Shown here piece after piece: positions 9,281 through 17,821 of a DNA stretch of 64,000 bases. This DNA is from Chryseobacterium lathyri (GTDB lineage Bacteria; Bacteroidota; Bacteroidia; Flavobacteriales; Weeksellaceae), in assembly GCF_003290185.1 (NCBI RefSeq), contig NZ_QNFY01000011.1, forward strand, positions 1 through 64,000. Direction: 5' to 3'. Under the pieces are notes generated by a model, which was given only the letters and a program-made list of their open reading frames with translations, was not told where the DNA came from and ran no database searches. Position numbers and translations under genes: made by a program. Positions within the stretch are counted from its first letter, which is position 1; the number at the start of each line of letters is the position of its first letter.

Positions 9281-9300
9281 TGCACCATCAGGATTCCTAT
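9273..9300. terminator. Bidirectional terminator overlapping a stop codon
   Basis: AATCCTGATG (9273-9282) and CATCAGGATT (9286-9295) form a perfect 10-bp stem with a 3-nt loop. A T-rich tract follows on the plus strand, and an A-rich tract precedes it and serves the minus-strand gene ending at 9304. The stop codon of the M48 protease gene lies inside the left arm. Confidence 0.7.
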
Positions 9301-9303
9301 TTT

Positions 9304-10836
9304 TTAGTAATTCAGTTTTTCTAAGCGAATCTTATTGAATTTTTCTTTTTCGTTGTACTCCCGGAGAAGGATATAGCCTTCTTTTCCAACATACGGTGTA
9401 ACGGCATAATTGTCTTTCTCAGAAATAGGAATGATTTCCTGCTTGAACTTTCCATCTATAACCGTGTTGATGAAAAGATTCCATTTTTTCTGTTTGGTAA
9501 CTTCATCTTTCTGGTAGTCGCGGTAGAAGAAAACAACATCTTTCCCGCCGTTGAGGTACTGGGAGAAAAGATAATCGCTGTTCACCCATTTCGTTTTTTC
9601 CTTTTCAAAAACCTTGATATTTTTGATCTTGAAATCTTTATCCGTATAAATATAAACTAAATCGGTCGTTTTAGGGGCGTTATATTGGCCGGCCGGTTTG
9701 TATTTTTCAGTAAGGATCCCAACGCTTCCGTCATTCATAAAATACATATCCTTGGTCTGAAGCATATAGCCGCTTTCTACCATTCCGTTGGCATTGATTT
9801 TCGGAAGGAATGATGCAAAGTCCGGCTTGAAATTGATCTCTTTCGTGTCTACGGTAAAATCAGATTTGTTGACCATCATTCTGGCATAGCCTATAAAATC
9901 ATATTTGGCGAAATTTCTTCCCAGTAGAACAATCTTGTCGTCAAATGTTTTATCATTGTCAAGACTGCTGCCATAGCCCAGAGAGAAACTGTCGATGAGG
10001 TCGATAGTTGTATCGGAAAGCCCGGTGACAGGTTTATTGGCAGCCTCTTTTCCTGTTTTCATATCAATTACAACAAGGCTGAAAGATTTTTTATCATCAT
10101 CCACCTTTTTCATGATGCAGTACATATAGTTCTCATCTCTTTCCAGAACGGATAATGTGGAGAATACTTTTTTATTCCCGTCCGTATTGTATTTGTATCT
10201 CCAAAGCTCCTTTTTATTATCGTCGAATTTAATAATGCTGTTGCTGTTCACATATTTTCCATAGTCTTTATATTCTATGGCAAAATAACCACCTTCTTTC
10301 ACTTCTCCCACAGCCGAAACATAGTTGTAGCCCTTTTCTTTTTTCTCCTCACGGTTTTCTTTGCGTTGTGCTTTCCAGTTTTTGGGCTCGTTGATCTCTT
10401 TGAAAGTACCATCCTCTAAATAATCATAGTACACTTTTCTCTTAATAGTATTGGTTTTCGGATCTATTACCATAGAAACCGGTGTGAAGACCTCCCTGCT
10501 TTTTACCAGGGAATAATCCATCATGGAAGGTTTCAAAATGATTTGTCCCTTAAAATCAACATAACCAAGGTAAGAGCCTGCTGTAATATCTCCTTCAAAT
10601 TCTTTGTTGGCAACGGGGTTAAGGTTTTTGTCCAAAATTACATATTCGAATTTCTTAGTCTTATCGCCTGCTTTTCCGTAAGAATAAAGAGAGACGTAGC
10701 CATAAAGATTATCTTTATCATCGAACAGGGCATTCATGCCTACATGATCACCGGCTGCGAGTGTTGTAAGGTCTTGTGTCTGGGAATAGGATAAAGTCTG
10801 GAACAATCCAAAGAGCAGAAAATATATTTTTTTCAT
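9304..10836 (-). CDS. Secreted protein of unknown function (beta-propeller-like)
   Basis: 510 residues with a clear signal peptide (MKKIYFLLFGLFQTLSYSQ). The remainder is rich in beta-strand-like segments with repeated Asp/Lys turns (for example VVIDMKTGK, FVYIYTD-type patterns). This suggests a propeller or a string of beta-blades, but no catalytic motif was recognised. It resembles uncharacterised flavobacterial exported proteins. It is monocistronic, convergent with the M48 protease gene and sharing its terminator. No function is proposed. Confidence 0.6.
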   Translation of the reverse strand: MKKIYFLLFGLFQTLSYSQTQDLTTLAAGDHVGMNALFDDKDNLYGYVSLYSYGKAGDKTKKFEYVILDKNLNPVANKEFEGDITAGSYLGYVDFKGQIILKPSMMDYSLVKSREVFTPVSMVIDPKTNTIKRKVYYDYLEDGTFKEINEPKNWKAQRKENREEKKEKGYNYVSAVGEVKEGGYFAIEYKDYGKYVNSNSIIKFDDNKKELWRYKYNTDGNKKVFSTLSVLERDENYMYCIMKKVDDDKKSFSLVVIDMKTGKEAANKPVTGLSDTTIDLIDSFSLGYGSSLDNDKTFDDKIVLLGRNFAKYDFIGYARMMVNKSDFTVDTKEINFKPDFASFLPKINANGMVESGYMLQTKDMYFMNDGSVGILTEKYKPAGQYNAPKTTDLVYIYTDKDFKIKNIKVFEKEKTKWVNSDYLFSQYLNGGKDVVFFYRDYQKDEVTKQKKWNLFINTVIDGKFKQEIIPISEKDNYAVTPYVGKEGYILLREYNEKEKFNKIRLEKLNY

Positions 10837-11112
10837 AATTATTATTTTTCCAAAAATAATAAATTAAGACATACACCGGACAAGTTTCATTTTCTTTATT
10901 AATATTCTAAATAAAACAGAGAAGCAGGAAAATTTTGTCTGATGAAGAAAGTATATGATGCTGAGCTTTTCTGAATATGAAAAACCTTATAGGTCTTCAA
11001 GACCTATAAGGTTTGTATTGTAAGTATCTTCTCTGCAGATTCGAAAGAATCAGCGTCATTTGCCCAATCTGTGCGAGGTTTTTAAAATAGATGTTTATGC
11101 TAATAAATAACA
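10837..11112. other. Gene-free spacer
   Basis: There is no ORF beyond about ten codons. It holds the large palindrome at 10982-11014 and a small hairpin GATTC-GAAA-GAATC near 11038-11051; otherwise nothing is recognised. Confidence 0.5.
10982..11014. repeat. 33-bp perfect palindrome, dispersed-repeat type
   Basis: The arms AAACCTTATAGGTCTT (10982-10997) and AAGACCTATAAGGTTT (10999-11014) are exact reverse complements around a single C. There is no T-tract as in a terminator. It resembles the element at 13723-13757 in size, near-zero centre and shared AAACCTT word. Confidence 0.65.
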
Positions 11113-11136
11113 ATAAAAAAGCCCCAAATGGGGCTT
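11113..11136 (-). terminator. Rho-independent terminator of glyS
   Basis: On the minus strand AAGCCCC and GGGGCTT form a 7-bp GC-rich stem around a 4-nt loop, followed by a T-run. It starts a few bases after the glyS stop at 11141. Confidence 0.8.
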
Positions 11137-11140
11137 GAGT

Positions 11141-12682
11141 CTATAGTTTAGAAAGTAAATTTCTGAAGTTTGTTTTCTCGTCGATGATCCTTCTTAATTC
11201 GGATACAGGAACTCTTTCCTGCTGCATTGTATCCCGGTCTCTTATCGTTACCGTATGATCCGTTAAAGAATCATGGTCGATGGTGATACAGTAAGGAGTA
11301 CCGATGGCATCCTGTCTTCTGTAACGTTTTCCGATGGCATCCTTTTCTTCGTAGAATAAGTTGAAATCATATTTCAGATCATTGAAAATCTTTTCTGCGT
11401 ATTCCGCAAGACCATCTTTTTTCATCAATGGAAGAATGGCCGCTTTAATTGGTGCTAAAGCCGGAGGTAAAGATAAAACCGTTCTTTCTGAACCATCTTC
11501 CAATACTTCGTCTTTCAGACAGTGAGAGAAGATAGAAAGGAATAATCTGTCTAAACCTACCGATGTTTCCACAACATAAGGGACATAGTTTTCATTTCTT
11601 TCAGGATCGAAGAACTGAAGTTTTCTTCCTGAAAATTCCTCATGAGCTTTTAAATCGAAATCCGTTCTGGAGTGAATACCTTCCAGTTCTTTAAATCCGA
11701 ATGGGAAGTTAAATTCAATATCAGCTGCTGCATTCGCATAGTGAGCCAGTTTTTCGTGATCGTGGAATCTGTAGTTGTCATCACCTAAACCTAAAGCGAG
11801 GTGCCAGTTCAGGCGTTTTGTTTTCCACTGCTCATAGAACTCAAGTTCAGTTCCCGGAGCTACAAAAAACTGCATTTCCATTTGTTCAAATTCACGCATT
11901 CTGAAGATAAACTGTCTGGCAACAATCTCATTTCTGAATGCTTTACCAATTTGAGCAATACCAAAAGGAAGTCTGTGACGTGAAGTCTTCTGTACATTCA
12001 GGAAGTTAACGAAGATACCCTGAGCCGTTTCCGGTCTTAGATAAAGATCCATCGCAGAATCTGCAGAAGCACCTAATTTAGTTCCGAACATCAGGTTAAA
12101 CTGTCTTACTTCCGTCCAGTTTTTAGAACCGGTATCCGGATCAGCAATTTCCAGTTCTTCAATTAAGGCTTTTACATCAGCAAGATCTTCATTTTCAAGA
12201 GATTTTGCCAGTCTTGAAAGAATAGCTTCTCTTTTTGCTCTGTATTCAAGAATCTTTGGATTCGTTGCAACAAATTGATCTTTATCGAAAGCATCACCGA
12301 ATCTTTTCGCGGCCTTTTCAATTTCTTTATTCTCTTTGTCTTCAATTTTAGCACAGTAATCTTCTACCAAAACATCCGCTCTGAAACGTTTTTTAGAATC
12401 TTTATTGTCAATCAATGGATCGTTGAAAGCGTCTACGTGGCCCGATGCCTTCCATGTGGTAGGGTGCATAAGGATCGCCGAATCAATGCCGACAATATTT
12501 TCGTTAAGCTGTACCATAGCTTTCCACCAATACTGTTTGATATTGTTTTTTAATTCGGCACCGTTCTGTCCATAATCATAAACAGCGGATAAACCGTCAT
12601 AGATCTCACTGGAAGGGAAAATAAAACCATATTCTTTAGCGTGAGAAATCACTTTCTTGAAAACATCTTCTTGCTTTGCCAT
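11141..12682 (-). CDS. glyS: Glycyl-tRNA synthetase, class II homodimeric type
   Basis: 513 residues from the ATG at 12682 (MAKQEDVF). An upstream in-frame start would cover the promoter box and add 17 unrelated residues. The enzyme charges tRNA-Gly with glycine in the cytoplasm. Class II motifs are visible: LRPETAQGIFVNF, the motif 2 region FRNEIVARQFIFRMREFEQ, and the motif 3 region VGLDRLF. The C-terminal anticodon-binding domain contains GTPYCITIDHDSL and ends in RIIDE. This is the alpha2 eukaryote/archaeal-like form, not the alpha2beta2 form, as expected for Bacteroidota. It has its own promoter box and terminator. Confidence 0.95.
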   Translation of the reverse strand: MAKQEDVFKKVISHAKEYGFIFPSSEIYDGLSAVYDYGQNGAELKNNIKQYWWKAMVQLNENIVGIDSAILMHPTTWKASGHVDAFNDPLIDNKDSKKRFRADVLVEDYCAKIEDKENKEIEKAAKRFGDAFDKDQFVATNPKILEYRAKREAILSRLAKSLENEDLADVKALIEELEIADPDTGSKNWTEVRQFNLMFGTKLGASADSAMDLYLRPETAQGIFVNFLNVQKTSRHRLPFGIAQIGKAFRNEIVARQFIFRMREFEQMEMQFFVAPGTELEFYEQWKTKRLNWHLALGLGDDNYRFHDHEKLAHYANAAADIEFNFPFGFKELEGIHSRTDFDLKAHEEFSGRKLQFFDPERNENYVPYVVETSVGLDRLFLSIFSHCLKDEVLEDGSERTVLSLPPALAPIKAAILPLMKKDGLAEYAEKIFNDLKYDFNLFYEEKDAIGKRYRRQDAIGTPYCITIDHDSLTDHTVTIRDRDTMQQERVPVSELRRIIDEKTNFRNLLSKL

Positions 12683-12703
12683 AATTTTTTTACGTCTGAT
12701 GTG

Positions 12704-12711
12704 CAAAAATA
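12704..12711 (-). promoter_or_regulatory. -7 element for glyS
   Basis: TATTTTTG on the minus strand fits TAnnTTTG exactly and lies about 22 nt upstream of the glyS ATG. The -33 region is weak. Confidence 0.45.
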
Positions 12712-12869
12712 TGAATTTGGATTCCAAAATCATGGAATTCAGTAAAAAAAGAGTGTATTAACCGAAAAAATAGGTGTTTATCCAATTTTCCAATTATACT
12801 ATACATTATAAACCTTCGTGGAAATGAAAAAATAAAGCAGGTAACAGCGCGAAGTTTCATGCAATTTTT

Positions 12870-12938
12870 AAGGAGCCGGGAACCTGCTGTCCGCTGTATC
12901 TTTTGCTTTGCAAAAGGATGCCGCTGCCATCAGGGCTA
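12870..12938. repeat. Intergenic stem-loop repeat of flavobacterial type
   Basis: The core is a hairpin: ATCTTTTGC (12898-12906) with GCAAAAGGAT (12910-12919) around TTT. It is flanked by GC-rich words CCTGCTGTCCGCTG on the left and GCCGCTGCCATCAGGGCT on the right, which stand out from the AT-rich surroundings. This layout (an AGCCC...CCGCTGC... edge, a TTTTGC hairpin, then a GTCC.CTG...GGCTCC edge) resembles dispersed repeats I recall from Flavobacterium and Chryseobacterium spacers; copy number cannot be judged here. Confidence 0.5.
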
Positions 12939-12955
12939 AATCAGTATAAAATTTC

Positions 12956-12963
12956 TACTTTTG
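12956..12963 (+). promoter_or_regulatory. -7 element for truC
   Basis: TACTTTTG fits TAnnTTTG and ends only 4 nt before the ATG at 12968, implying a nearly leaderless transcript if used. Confidence 0.45.
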
Positions 12964-12967
12964 TCCC

Positions 12968-13663
12968 ATGTTAGAAATTCTTTATCGCGACGAGCATCTT
13001 ATTGCCATCAACAAACCCAGCGGATTACTGGTTCATAAATCTTTTTATGCGGGAGAAGCCGATACGTATGCCATTCAGGAGTTGAAGAAACAGATTGGAC
13101 AAAAAGTTTTTCCTGTACATCGGTTAGACCGAAAAACTTCAGGTGTTTTGCTGTTCACTTTAGATAAAGAAACATTGAGAACGATGAGCGATCAGTTTGC
13201 ATCACGGGAAGTTGAAAAGAAATACATAGCAATTCTTCGTGGATGGGCAAAAGAAGAAGAAACGATTGATTACGATTTGATTAATGAAAATGAAGTTAAG
13301 CAGAATGCAATCACTTATTATCGCCGTTTACAGACTTCAGAAATCAATTTACCTTTTTTAAAACATCAGACTTCCAGATATTGTCTGGTAGAAGCCATTC
13401 CTGAAACGGGAAGATTTCATCAGTTGAGAAAACATTTTAAACATATTCTGCATCCGATTTTAGGTTGTCGGAAACACGGTTGCAATAAACAGAATAAATT
13501 GTGGCTCCAAACATTTGACATCAACAAAATGACACTTCACGCCCATCAATTAATTTTTAATCATCCTATTTCTAACGAAAAAATTACGGTAAATGCCACT
13601 ATAGATGATGAGTTCAAAAGAGTAGGTGATATTTTGAATTTCGATTTAAGTTCGTATTCTTAA
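12968..13663 (+). CDS. truC: tRNA pseudouridine(65) synthase TruC, RluA family
   Basis: 231 residues. It isomerises uridine to pseudouridine, by family at position 65 of certain tRNAs. The catalytic Asp is D54 in the HRLDRKTSGVLL motif. The N-terminus MLEILYRDEHLIAINKPSG and later TGRFHQLRKH, with a LMLH-like TLHAHQL segment, closely follow E. coli TruC. No S4 RNA-binding domain is present, also as in TruC. It lies alone between two repeat elements, with a promoter-like box almost touching its start codon. Another RluA-family specificity is possible but less likely. Confidence 0.85.
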   Translation: MLEILYRDEHLIAINKPSGLLVHKSFYAGEADTYAIQELKKQIGQKVFPVHRLDRKTSGVLLFTLDKETLRTMSDQFASREVEKKYIAILRGWAKEEETIDYDLINENEVKQNAITYYRRLQTSEINLPFLKHQTSRYCLVEAIPETGRFHQLRKHFKHILHPILGCRKHGCNKQNKLWLQTFDINKMTLHAHQLIFNHPISNEKITVNATIDDEFKRVGDILNFDLSSYS

Positions 13664-13722
13664 GTTAAACGCAAAGATTGTATTAATAAACTTTCTATGT
13701 TATAGAGCAAGTTTCTAGGAAA

Positions 13723-13757
13723 TATCCTTGTCAAGGTTTTAAACCTTGACAAGGATA
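13723..13757. repeat. 35-bp perfect palindrome, dispersed-repeat type
   Basis: TATCCTTGTCAAGGTTT (13723-13739) and AAACCTTGACAAGGATA (13741-13757) are exact reverse complements around a single T. It could form a long hairpin or cruciform. No T-tract follows, so a terminator role is less likely. Confidence 0.65.
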
Positions 13758-13841
13758 AAAACTATTGTGTTTTATAGATGGTGTTTATAAAACAATTTGA
13801 TAAAATATCATAGGTTAGCTGAACATTAATTTTAAATTGAG

Positions 13842-13849
13842 TATTTTTG
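13842..13849 (+). promoter_or_regulatory. -7 element for pyrD
   Basis: TATTTTTG matches TAnnTTTG and ends 15 nt before the pyrD ATG. Confidence 0.45.
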
Positions 13850-13864
13850 TAAAACTTTTTTTCA

Positions 13865-14902
13865 ATGTACAAAAGTATCATCAGACCCATTCTCTTTAAA
13901 TTTGATCCCGAAGAAGTTCATCATTTTACATTTTCAATGCTTAAAAATTTTGGATTTCTTACCAAATTATTTTTGCCCAAACCTATTGAAGACAAGCGAC
14001 TGGAAAGAGAAGTTTTCGGATTGAAATTTAAAAATCCTGTAGGGTTGGCTGCGGGTTTTGATAAAAATGCGGTCTTGTTCAATGAGTTGGGTGATCTTGG
14101 TTTCGGATTTGTAGAAATCGGAACCGTAACACCAAAAGCTCAGGCAGGAAATCCTAAGAAGAGATTATTCCGTCTCATTGAAGATGGTGGAATTATCAAC
14201 AGAATGGGTTTTAACAATGATGGTCTTGAAGCTGCTATAGAAAAACTCAAAGGAAATAAAGGGAAAATAATCATCGGTGGAAATATCGGAAAAAACACCA
14301 ATACAAGCCCAGAAAACTATACCCAGGATTATCTGGACTGTTTTGAAGGCCTTCATCCCCATGTAGATTATTTCGTCCTGAATGTAAGCTGTCCGAATGT
14401 GGGAAGCCACGCCAAACTGGAAGATGTGGAATATCTGCGTGAGCTGATTACAGCAGTAAAGAAAATCAATCAATCGAAATCTGTACAGAAACCTATATTA
14501 CTGAAAATCGCTCCGGATCTTAATAACAACCAGTTAGATGAAATTGTCGAATTGATTGCAGAGACAAAAATTGACGGAGTCATTGTTTCCAATACATCTG
14601 TCAACCGGGAAGGCTTAAAAACTTCACCAGAGGCTTTAGCAGAAATAGGAAATGGTGGATTGAGTGGAAAACCTATCCGTGAAAGAAGTACAAAAATGAT
14701 CAAATATCTTTCCGATAAAAGCAACAGAGCTTTCCCGATCATTGGAGTAGGAGGAATTCATAGTGCAAAAGATGCAATAGAGAAACTGGATGCAGGAGCA
14801 AGTCTGGTACAGCTTTACACCGGATTTATCTACGAAGGTCCGGAACTGATCAATAACATCAATAAAGAACTTTTAAAAAGAGCCGGCAGGCTTCCAAGAT
14901 AA
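13865..14902 (+). CDS. pyrD: Dihydroorotate dehydrogenase (quinone), class 2
   Basis: 345 residues. It oxidises dihydroorotate to orotate in pyrimidine synthesis, passing electrons to membrane quinone. The N-terminal amphipathic helix region ([14 protein letters not shown]) is typical of class 2, and the FMN barrel shows [42 protein letters not shown] and [11 protein letters not shown]. Odd point: the active-site segment reads NVSCPNVG, where E. coli has ISSPNT, so a Cys occupies the usual class 2 Ser base position. The gene stands alone with a terminator 4 nt after its stop. Confidence 0.93.
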   Translation: MYKSIIRPILFKFDPEEVHHFTFSMLKNFGFLTKLFLPKPIEDKRLEREVFGLKFKNPVGLAAGFDKNAVLFNELGDLGFGFVEIGTVTPKAQAGNPKKRLFRLIEDGGIINRMGFNNDGLEAAIEKLKGNKGKIIIGGNIGKNTNTSPENYTQDYLDCFEGLHPHVDYFVLNVSCPNVGSHAKLEDVEYLRELITAVKKINQSKSVQKPILLKIAPDLNNNQLDEIVELIAETKIDGVIVSNTSVNREGLKTSPEALAEIGNGGLSGKPIRERSTKMIKYLSDKSNRAFPIIGVGGIHSAKDAIEKLDAGASLVQLYTGFIYEGPELINNINKELLKRAGRLPR

Positions 14903-14905
14903 GAC

Positions 14906-14931
14906 AAAGAGAGTTGAGAAGCTCTCTTTTT
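14906..14931 (+). terminator. Terminator after pyrD
   Basis: AAAGAGAG (14906-14913) and CTCTCTTT (14922-14929) pair across an 8-nt loop and run into T-rich sequence. Confidence 0.6.
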
Positions 14932-14944
14932 ATTTTTGATTTTG

Positions 14945-15829
14945 TTACTTTGATTTGGAAACAGAAGCATTTTTTATATCCACTGTCAGAATATAAGGAG
15001 GATTATTATATGATTTTTTAATATTAAACTGTAGTATATTAGCATTTTTGGTTTTTACCTTTTGTGTTTCAGATATTCCTTCAAGGCAACTTTCAGTAAG
15101 AAATTCTTCATAGTTTTTATAATTCCAGTTCTTGGTAAAATACAAAACCCTGTATCCTTTTTCACCATCACTGGCTCCACACATTCCGCAAAAATTAAAA
15201 TTGGACAAGTTTTCAAAATAAAGCAATATTCTATTTCCTATACTATAAGCGGCTGTTGATAATAATGTATTTCCCCCCAGCCTATTCATGAAATCAAAAG
15301 TATTGAGCTTCTTATTGCCAGGAAGAAGTAAATAATTGTTATACCGGTAGATCATTGGATTGCTGGTATATAATTTAGCCGGTTGTGACTGTTTTCCCAT
15401 ATAGAAAGTCCCGGAAACATTCTGTTTTTTATCACTTCTTTCAAATAAAAGGGACTCCTTAGGTTTTAAAAAGCGGGCAATGCTGTCTGTTTTTTCCACT
15501 TTACGCGGAGAAGTGATAGCTTTCCTTAATTCTTTTGCATAATATTTATGTCTGTTTCCAAAATTATAGAGATAGAGCACCCCCAAATCATAAATTCCTG
15601 TTAGTGGAATTTTCTTCTGATATTTGTCGTAATAGTACCATCCGTCTACAAAATGCTGGTACTGGTTACAGTCAACAATTCCAGTGTAATTAAGCTGCAT
15701 GGTAACCGGAACTCCCGAAATTTCCCCTTTGAAGATCTGTGAGGAATCTGTTACTGCTTTTAATTCAACTTTTTGACAGAAACAAAGCGCAAAAAGAGGA
15801 AATAGCAAAATGATAAATAGTTTTTTCAT
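14945..15829 (-). CDS. Secreted hypothetical protein
   Basis: 294 residues with a signal peptide (MKKLFIILLFPLFALCFC). Near residue 220 a CGMCG motif is visible; it could bind metal or form a disulphide, but no known domain was recognised. The early segment GEISGVPVTMQLNYTG is beta-rich. It is encoded 18 nt downstream of the DUF445 gene and likely shares its transcript. No function is proposed. Confidence 0.55.
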   Translation of the reverse strand: MKKLFIILLFPLFALCFCQKVELKAVTDSSQIFKGEISGVPVTMQLNYTGIVDCNQYQHFVDGWYYYDKYQKKIPLTGIYDLGVLYLYNFGNRHKYYAKELRKAITSPRKVEKTDSIARFLKPKESLLFERSDKKQNVSGTFYMGKQSQPAKLYTSNPMIYRYNNYLLLPGNKKLNTFDFMNRLGGNTLLSTAAYSIGNRILLYFENLSNFNFCGMCGASDGEKGYRVLYFTKNWNYKNYEEFLTESCLEGISETQKVKTKNANILQFNIKKSYNNPPYILTVDIKNASVSKSK

Positions 15830-15847
15830 GGTTGGTTTTGATAGTTT

Positions 15848-17092
15848 TTAGAGGAAGAAATTGGCGATGGTGTAGATGATCAGGCCGACAAGTCCTCCAA
15901 CAAGCGTTCCATTGACCCGGATAAACTGCAGGTCTTTTCCCACTTCCAGCTCCAGTTTCTCGCTTAGCTCTTTGCCCTGCCAGTTTCCTACGGTGGAACT
16001 GATGAGGTTTCCGAACTGATGAGTGTTTTTAAGAATATATTTATAAGCAGTCACCCGAACCCAATGATCTATCTTATTCTGAAGATTTTCATCCGTTTTT
16101 AAATTTTCGGAAAATTCATTCAGGTTTTTAGTGAGGTAGGTTTTTAAAGAAGATTGGTCATCCTGTAACTCCTTCATCAGAGTTTTCTTAATGGAAACCC
16201 AAATGTCATTAGAGTATTCATCAAGTTTATCATTTTTCAGAAGGCCATTTTTGATGGTTTTAAATTCATCATCCCATTTCGGATCTTCCTTCAGATCGGT
16301 AGAAAAATCATGGATCTTCCGGGTAATCAGATTTCGGATTTCATGGTCAGGATCTTCTTCTATCTCCCTGAAAAAATCTGAAAGTCCGCTGGCAATTTTA
16401 TCTGCAATTTTATTGTCAACAAAAGAAGGGATGAATGAATAACTTCCTTTCTGTACGCGTTCTTTGATCATTTCATCATTTTCGATGATATAATCTTTGA
16501 TCTGCTTGGAAAGATTGGTAACGATTCTCTGGTGGTCATTTTTTTCCAGGATATAACTGATACCATTTCCCACCACCTTATTAAGCTTGATATCATCCGT
16601 CATTTCTGAAACTTTCTTGCTGATAAACTGGCTCACAGAAGTATCATCGAGTTTATTGAGAATATCCAGAACAATATCCGAAAGATTTCTGATCAGGATT
16701 TCCTGGCTTTTTTCTTTGCCAAGCCATTCTCCGACGAAATTCGAAATTTTAAGCTTCTGGATATACGGACGAATATTTTGAGGCGAAAGAAAATTACTCA
16801 CGACAAAACTGCCGAGATTATCACCCAGCCTCTGTTTACTGTTTTCGATGAGGTTCGTATGAGGAATAGGAAGCCCAAGCGGATGCCTGAAAAGAGCAGT
16901 CACAGCGAACCAGTCTGCTAAGGCTCCAACCATTCCTGCCTCGGAAAAAGCCCTCACATAGCCAAGCCAATGAGATGGATTCGACTTCTGAAGTAGGGTA
17001 GTGGCAATAAAAATAACGGCCATCAGTACAAATAATCCGGTGGCAAACATTTTATATTTTCTCAGTTGTTTTCTTTTCGCTTCGTCATTCAT
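15848..17092 (-). CDS. DUF445-family membrane protein
   Basis: 414 residues from the ATG at 17092 (MNDEAKRK). The longer in-frame extension runs through the divergent promoter into msrB and is rejected. A transmembrane segment near residues 15-35 is followed by the DUF445 hallmark GALADWFAVTALFRHPLG. A long charged helical region with repeated FS.DLKEDP-like units follows, and a C-terminal hydrophobic helix (VGGLVGLIIYTIANFFL) ends the protein. This gives two membrane anchors and a large coiled region. The function of DUF445 proteins is unknown. Its -7 box ends only about 6 nt from the start codon, suggesting a leaderless mRNA. Confidence 0.8.
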   Translation of the reverse strand: MNDEAKRKQLRKYKMFATGLFVLMAVIFIATTLLQKSNPSHWLGYVRAFSEAGMVGALADWFAVTALFRHPLGLPIPHTNLIENSKQRLGDNLGSFVVSNFLSPQNIRPYIQKLKISNFVGEWLGKEKSQEILIRNLSDIVLDILNKLDDTSVSQFISKKVSEMTDDIKLNKVVGNGISYILEKNDHQRIVTNLSKQIKDYIIENDEMIKERVQKGSYSFIPSFVDNKIADKIASGLSDFFREIEEDPDHEIRNLITRKIHDFSTDLKEDPKWDDEFKTIKNGLLKNDKLDEYSNDIWVSIKKTLMKELQDDQSSLKTYLTKNLNEFSENLKTDENLQNKIDHWVRVTAYKYILKNTHQFGNLISSTVGNWQGKELSEKLELEVGKDLQFIRVNGTLVGGLVGLIIYTIANFFL

Positions 17093-17097
17093 ATTCT

Positions 17098-17114
17098 CAA
17101 ATTTACTAAATTTG
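17098..17114. promoter_or_regulatory. Palindromic divergent -7 elements
   Basis: CAAATTTA-C-TAAATTTG is a perfect palindrome whose two halves are each a TAnnTTTG box, one per strand: 17107-17114 for msrB and 17105-17098 for the DUF445 gene. Only one base separates them, so polymerase binding at one should exclude the other. Confidence 0.5.
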
Positions 17115-17165
17115 GTAATGAAACCATCATTATAACTAGGATGGAATTCAGGACTAAAATGTAGA

Positions 17166-17684
17166 ATGAAATTTTTAGTTTTCATCATATTATTAACCTT
17201 TTTGCAGGCATGTCTGCAGAACACCCAATCTATTAAAACCTTTCCTATGGAAAATAAAGAAGCAAAAAATAATCCATACTATTCCAGAACCGATACTTCA
17301 AAACTTGATGTTTCTAATGATGAATGGAAAAAGATCCTTACCCCGGATTTATATGCTATTGCCAGAGAGGCTGCTACAGAAAGAGCGTTTACCGGAAAGT
17401 ATAATGAATTTGATGAAACCGGTGATTATTATTGTGCTGTCTGCGGGAATCATCTTTTCCGTTCTACTTCAAAATTTGCGAGCAGCTGCGGATGGCCAAG
17501 CTTTTTCGAGGCAGACAAAGAAGGTGTTTATTACAAGAGAGACACTGCGTATGGAATGGAAAGAGTGGAAGTGCTTTGCAAACGGTGTGACTCCCATCTC
17601 GGACATGTTTTTGATGATGGTCCGAAACCTACGGGACTGCGGTATTGTATGAATTCTGTAAGCCTGGAATTTGTTCCGGATTAG
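17166..17684 (+). CDS. msrB: Peptide-methionine (R)-S-oxide reductase MsrB, lipoprotein form
   Basis: 172 residues. It reduces R-methionine sulfoxide in oxidised proteins. A lipobox FLQAC (C16) predicts a lipoprotein, so it should act in the envelope. The MsrB domain (about 45-172) has structural zinc motifs CAVCG and CKRCD, the SCGWPSF segment, and the catalytic Cys in RYCMNSVSL. It is a single-domain MsrB with no MsrA fusion. It is divergent from the DUF445 gene through a shared palindromic promoter, with a leader of about 45 nt. Confidence 0.9.
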   Translation: MKFLVFIILLTFLQACLQNTQSIKTFPMENKEAKNNPYYSRTDTSKLDVSNDEWKKILTPDLYAIAREAATERAFTGKYNEFDETGDYYCAVCGNHLFRSTSKFASSCGWPSFFEADKEGVYYKRDTAYGMERVEVLCKRCDSHLGHVFDDGPKPTGLRYCMNSVSLEFVPD

Positions 17685-17783
17685 CCAAAAAATATAGCTT
17701 TAATTCACAAAATCAGGACGTTAAAGTTTCTTAAATTCAGTTAAACTTTGTAGACTTATAAGTGTCTGGTAATTATGTTTTTA

Positions 17784-17791
17784 TAATTTTG
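17784..17791 (+). promoter_or_regulatory. -7 element for the L,D-transpeptidase gene
   Basis: TAATTTTG matches TAnnTTTG and ends 30 nt before the ATG at 17822. Confidence 0.4.
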
Positions 17792-17821
17792 CCTCACTAA
17801 TTTGGAATTTAATATTATTGA

